Source of the DNA: an uncultured Bacteroidales bacterium
GTDB taxonomy: Bacteria; Bacteroidota; Bacteroidia; Bacteroidales; Paludibacteraceae
Direction: 5' to 3'
DNA: 64,000 nucleotides
Assembly (NCBI GenBank): GCA_900318245.1
Contig: ONJT01000017.1
Coordinates: 1 to 64,000 of the forward strand
Shown one piece after another: positions 60,675 to 64,000 of the stretch; within the stretch, counting starts at the first letter, position 1, and every line of letters begins with the position of its first letter. The notes under the pieces are model-generated. The model saw nothing but the letters and a program-made list of their open reading frames with translations. It had not been told where the DNA came from and searched no databases. A program made the position numbers and the translations under genes.

Positions 60675-61415
60675 TTACCGAATGAATTGACGTATCTTAC
60701 GTACTTGCTTGCACAGCACCGTCAGGTATCCCGCTCCGATGCGATTTTTCTTCAATACGATATAGTCTTCTTGGGTCTTGGACAACCGCGCCCGGGTATC
60801 TCTGTTGCTGGTTCCGCCCACTTCCATCCGCACCAGCACCTGCGGCAAGTAACAGGTTGTGAAGCCGCACGTGAAGATACGAAGGATCATGTCGTAGTCC
60901 GCCGAGATACGAAACCACTCATCGTACAAGCCTACCTGTTCATACACTTCGCGGCGCACGTACATCGTCGGGTGGGGAGGCATCCAACCGTATTTGAGCG
61001 CGCGGGGATGGAACGCATTGCTTTGCCACTGACGTACCACTTTGTCCCCTTTGCAGTACTGCAAATCCCCATATACCACATCGACCTTCGCCGTCTCAAA
61101 AGCGTTCGCTATGTGCGCGATTGTATTGGCGTTATAGAGCACGTCGTCGGAGTGCAGAAAACCGATCACATCGCCTGTCGCCATCCGGATTCCTTTGTTG
61201 AGGGCGTTGTAGATGCCGTCGTCTTTCTCGGATACCCATCGTACGTCCTGATGCGATGCAGCATACGCTTCTATCATCGCGCGTGTACCATCCATCGAAG
61301 CACCATCCACAAGGATGTGCTCGATATCCGGATACGTCTGTTGACGTACGCTATCCAAGGCGCGACCTAAGGTCTTCGCGCTGTTATGCGTGATGGTTAT
61401 GATCGATATCTTCAT
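60675..61415 (-). CDS. Family 2 glycosyltransferase
   Basis: 246 residues from ATG 61415 (MKISIITITHNSAKTLGRAL); upstream codons lie inside the preceding gene. Motifs DIEHILVDGASMDGT, SEKDDGIYNALNKGI and DVIGFLHSDDVLY give the SDD metal site. Of the WcaA/colanic-acid type. Overlaps the upstream GT4 gene by 32 bp. Confidence 0.9.
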   Translation of the reverse strand: MKISIITITHNSAKTLGRALDSVRQQTYPDIEHILVDGASMDGTRAMIEAYAASHQDVRWVSEKDDGIYNALNKGIRMATGDVIGFLHSDDVLYNANTIAHIANAFETAKVDVVYGDLQYCKGDKVVRQWQSNAFHPRALKYGWMPPHPTMYVRREVYEQVGLYDEWFRISADYDMILRIFTCGFTTCYLPQVLVRMEVGGTSNRDTRARLSKTQEDYIVLKKNRIGAGYLTVLCKQVRKIRQFIR

Positions 61416-62328
61416 ACACTTGTCTGGTTTGTTGATAGGTCTTGTCCCATGAGAACTGTTTGGCATTTTGTATGCCGTCCTCTATGAGGGTTTGTGTAGG
61501 TCGGGATTGCAGTTCGCGTACTATCGCCGCTATCTCCTTCGCCATCCGCTCCGGGGTATCGTGCTGTACAAGCAAGCCGTTCGGTCCGATCACTTCCGGG
61601 ATGGAAGAAGTACGTTGGGCTATCACCGGGCAACCGGCTTTCTGTGCTTCCAGAACCGGCAGACCAAATCCCTCATAGTCGGAAGGATAGAGTAGGCACA
61701 GCGCTTCGTTATAGTAGCGATTCAGTTGCTCGCGTGTGATATCGGGTGAGGCCACTTGTACCAGCGGTAGGCCTGTCTGCTGCGCCACCATGCGTGCTAC
61801 ATCCAGACGTTTATACGCCGCTTTGCCGGAACCGACATAGAGCAAGTATCCTTGTTTTTTTACCGATGGAATCGGAAAAAACTCCTCCCCTACGCCGTTA
61901 TATACTACATGCACCTGCTTCTCATCCAACCAAGGATATGCGTTCAGCACATCGCGCTTCGTATGCTCGCTCACGCATATCACCGCCGCGCTATGACGAA
62001 TCGCCCGCTCTTCTTCCCATAGATGAACCGCTTTGGCAAAACCGTGGCGGTAGAAATGATAGGTCAGGTCATGTATGGTAGTGATATTTTTTACCGATGG
62101 ATCCGGACAAAATCGAAAATACGACGAGTGGAATAAGGTCGGACCGGCGGGTTTCCAATCGGGTATGCGGTAGCGCTCCAACCAACGATACGACATCTGC
62201 GTATAATCCAGTTCCGTGACCTCCAACCGGGTATCGGTTCGGGCACGCTTGAGCAACTCGTTCCAAACGACCGAGATGCCGCCGTAGCGCTGCAGCGAAT
62301 AGATAATATTATCGAATACGATTTGCAT
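61384..62328 (-). CDS. Family 4 glycosyltransferase (GT-B)
   Basis: 314 residues. It starts MQIVFDNIIYSLQRYGGISV. Nucleotide-sugar site: LYVGSGKAAYKRLDV and LLYPSDYEGFGLPVLEAQKAGCPVI (E-x7-E). Mannosyl- or rhamnosyltransferase type. Overlaps the WbsX-like gene by 20 bp, so translation is probably coupled. Confidence 0.92.
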   Translation of the reverse strand: MQIVFDNIIYSLQRYGGISVVWNELLKRARTDTRLEVTELDYTQMSYRWLERYRIPDWKPAGPTLFHSSYFRFCPDPSVKNITTIHDLTYHFYRHGFAKAVHLWEEERAIRHSAAVICVSEHTKRDVLNAYPWLDEKQVHVVYNGVGEEFFPIPSVKKQGYLLYVGSGKAAYKRLDVARMVAQQTGLPLVQVASPDITREQLNRYYNEALCLLYPSDYEGFGLPVLEAQKAGCPVIAQRTSSIPEVIGPNGLLVQHDTPERMAKEIAAIVRELQSRPTQTLIEDGIQNAKQFSWDKTYQQTRQVYEDIDHNHHA

Positions 62329-63346
62329 ATCGGTTGTCCGGTTCCATATAGTTCCCTTCGCTCCATTCGTTCCAGGACTTGAGTAGCACGAGTTGGTTGT
62401 GTTTGTGATCCACGATCTGTCTGATAGCCTTCACGTGAGCGTCGAAGGCCTGCGGGTGCGCGTCGTGTAGCACGAGCGCTTTGTTCTTGCTACGCGGCGA
62501 ATGGTCCCAATTAGGCAATAGGGTTGGTACTACATCTTCCCGCTTCATGATGGCAGAGGCGAATACGCGGATAGCTCGCGCGTAGTCATATACCAAGGGC
62601 GAACGGCCGCGTAGATGGCGGATGAGCGAGGGAAGGTGGCGCAATCCCAAACCTATATTGCGTTTCACATCTCCTATGGGTACAATGTTCACCGCATCAA
62701 ATCCCAGCGCACGGATCGCATCCGTCTCGCGGCTGTATAGTGTGTGGCCGACAAGAAAAAGTCCGTTGAAACCAGCGTTTCTTGCCATTTCTTGCCATTT
62801 GGCTACCCATGCTTTGCCGTCTGGGAGTTGGAGCGGTCGATAGACTACCAAGAGCGGTTTGCCGTCCACCTGTATGTAGCGTTTGTCGCGTAGCATCGGT
62901 AGGATCGCCGCAAAATGGGCTTCGTCGTCTCCTTCGGGATAGGTCTGCTCGATCAGCAGTCTGTCCGGTTGATCAGGATGATCCATCCAAGTCTTGGCGT
63001 ACCAACTCTCATTCGCCCAAGCGATGCAAAACGGGAAATCGGGTTGACCGCTTTGCAGCACTTGTTGCAGCGGTTGTTCCAACAGCTGCTTGCCATCAAA
63101 CCAATAATGCCAATAGCAGAAGCCTTCGATACCTGCCTCTCGCGCCAGTTGTGCCTGCCGCTCGCGGATAACGGGGTCCAACAGGTTATAATAGCCTAAT
63201 TCACCGGGCACCACAGGTTGGTGATGTCCCTTGAAGAGCGGTTTGGCTGCACGCACACGGTCCCACTCGGTGAAGTCTTTTCCCCACCAAGCGTCGTTCT
63301 CCGGAATGGAGTGGTATTGCGGCAGATAATAGGCTATTACGCGCAT
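62309..63346 (-). CDS. WbsX-like / GH99-like polysaccharide protein
   Basis: 345 residues. It starts MRVIAYYLPQYHSIPENDAW, then GKDFTEWDRVRAAKPLFKGH, EAGIEGFCYWHYWFDGKQLL and PFCIAWANESW; the end has SWNEWSEGNYMEPD. This matches the WbsX family in O-antigen clusters, which shares a fold with endo-alpha-mannanases of GH99. Biochemical role in synthesis is not settled. It overlaps genes on both sides. Confidence 0.9.
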   Translation of the reverse strand: MRVIAYYLPQYHSIPENDAWWGKDFTEWDRVRAAKPLFKGHHQPVVPGELGYYNLLDPVIRERQAQLAREAGIEGFCYWHYWFDGKQLLEQPLQQVLQSGQPDFPFCIAWANESWYAKTWMDHPDQPDRLLIEQTYPEGDDEAHFAAILPMLRDKRYIQVDGKPLLVVYRPLQLPDGKAWVAKWQEMARNAGFNGLFLVGHTLYSRETDAIRALGFDAVNIVPIGDVKRNIGLGLRHLPSLIRHLRGRSPLVYDYARAIRVFASAIMKREDVVPTLLPNWDHSPRSKNKALVLHDAHPQAFDAHVKAIRQIVDHKHNQLVLLKSWNEWSEGNYMEPDNRYANRIR

Positions 63347-64000
63347 AGCAGTTGGGTTATTTGTGCGTCAAAAGACGAATCGTTGATCAATTGTAATGCT
63401 TTCTTTTGTCCGGCTTGGGCGATGGTCTGCCGGAAATCCGGATTCATACATTGCGTCAAGAGTCGGTATAGGGTCTCGGCGTCATCCGGAGAGAAAAAGA
63501 AAGTCTCTTTGCCGTCTTCAATCAGCTCATTCATCCCTGATCGGTTGGTTTGGATCACACATACACCGGCCTGCATCGCTTCGAGTACTACCAGCGGCAT
63601 CGTCTCGCGCCAGGAGGGCAAAACGAGGATGTCTATCTGATGGTAGAAAGCACTCACGTCCAGCGTTTGCGGTAGGATATGCAAAACGGGTTCGCGTAAG
63701 GTTGTCATCTGCTCAACAAACCGAATATCTGCTGCTCCTCTCGCTCCGCACAGCCATAGGGACGTATTCGGGGTATGCACGTGCAAGCGCTCGAAAGTGT
63801 GCACTAATAGCGGGATATTCTTTCGTGCTTCAAAATGACCGATAAAACCGATGCGAATGTCGTTGTGCGGTGCAGAATCTTCCGATTTCATCGGGTGTAT
63901 CTGCTTGATGGGATTATATAGTACGGAGCCGTCAATAGGTATGTTTAAACAAGCTTCCCACCCTTGTTTCTGCCGGCGGGAGATGAAAAGGACATGCGCG
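63337..64000 (-). CDS. Family 4 glycosyltransferase (5' end outside window)
   Basis: The frame is open to the window edge beyond the internal ATG at 63891, through HVLFISRRQKQGWEACLNIP and GSVLYNPIKQIHP, a normal GT4 linker, so the gene starts to the right. C-terminal half: IGFIGHFEARKNIPLLV, WLCGARG and ILVLPSWRETMPLVVLEAM (E-x7-E-like). Predicted GT-B hexosyltransferase. Confidence 0.9.
   Translation of the reverse strand, partial: AHVLFISRRQKQGWEACLNIPIDGSVLYNPIKQIHPMKSEDSAPHNDIRIGFIGHFEARKNIPLLVHTFERLHVHTPNTSLWLCGARGAADIRFVEQMTTLREPVLHILPQTLDVSAFYHQIDILVLPSWRETMPLVVLEAMQAGVCVIQTNRSGMNELIEDGKETFFFSPDDAETLYRLLTQCMNPDFRQTIAQAGQKKALQLINDSSFDAQITQLLCA

Overview
The window is a contiguous chromosomal segment of a Bacteroidota bacterium, most likely order Bacteroidales. 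The evidence is the promoter type (a TTTG box about 20 bp upstream of TAnnTTTG, seen at about a dozen sites), the near absence of Shine-Dalgarno sequences, a type IX secretion (T9SS) lipoprotein of the PorW/SprE type, a T9SS type A C-terminal domain, and the typical gene order DUF4271-hemD-rnpA-yidD. I cannot name genus or species from sequence alone.

Left third (1-25 kb): four very large paralogous surface proteins with Listeria-Bacteroides (InlB B) repeats lie in tandem on the + strand: A (1-3031, cut by the window edge), B (3587-8386), C (8814-15374) and D (18277-23613). Their N-terminal regions differ, while the last 450-500 residues are nearly the same. Each is followed by an unlisted 45-47 codon micro-ORF and then by a conserved hairpin terminator. 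A small accessory block (YhcG/DUF1016 nuclease, broken ORF6N gene, DUF3800 protein) sits between C and D, and an AAA-type ATPase follows D. The YhcG and ATPase genes share an identical 86-bp promoter block. A candidate small RNA with its own promoter and terminator lies on the minus strand just upstream of D.

Middle (25-39.5 kb): exported proteins (two linked proteins of 999 and 432 aa, a 1691-aa repeat protein with a T9SS C-terminal domain, and a beta-barrel outer membrane protein with an Ala/Lys/Glu-rich linker) precede tsaB and porW. The secretion component and likely secretion substrates are therefore neighbours.

Right part (39.5-64 kb): mostly core genes. These are tRNA-Pro, miaB, greA, a HIT protein, psuG-psuK, a long minus-strand run acpP-fabF-wHTH-asd-U32-DUF4271-hemD-rnpA-yidD-trmD, then mutL, a lipoprotein with OmpA and TPR parts, a PrsW-like protease, an SDR, ychF and a Ca2+/Na+ exchanger. 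The window ends in a glycosyltransferase cluster that runs off the edge.

A genome-wide habit visible here is short tandem 7-bp repeats (CAATCAC-like, GGGATTA-like, TTAAAGA-like). They lie at many gene junctions, where they often supply stop or start codons. They are also inserted in frame inside conserved genes (tsaB, porW twice, miaB twice, rnpA). The most interesting items are the micro-ORF family tied to the giant adhesin array, the three candidate short RNAs, and the heptamer repeats inside essential genes.
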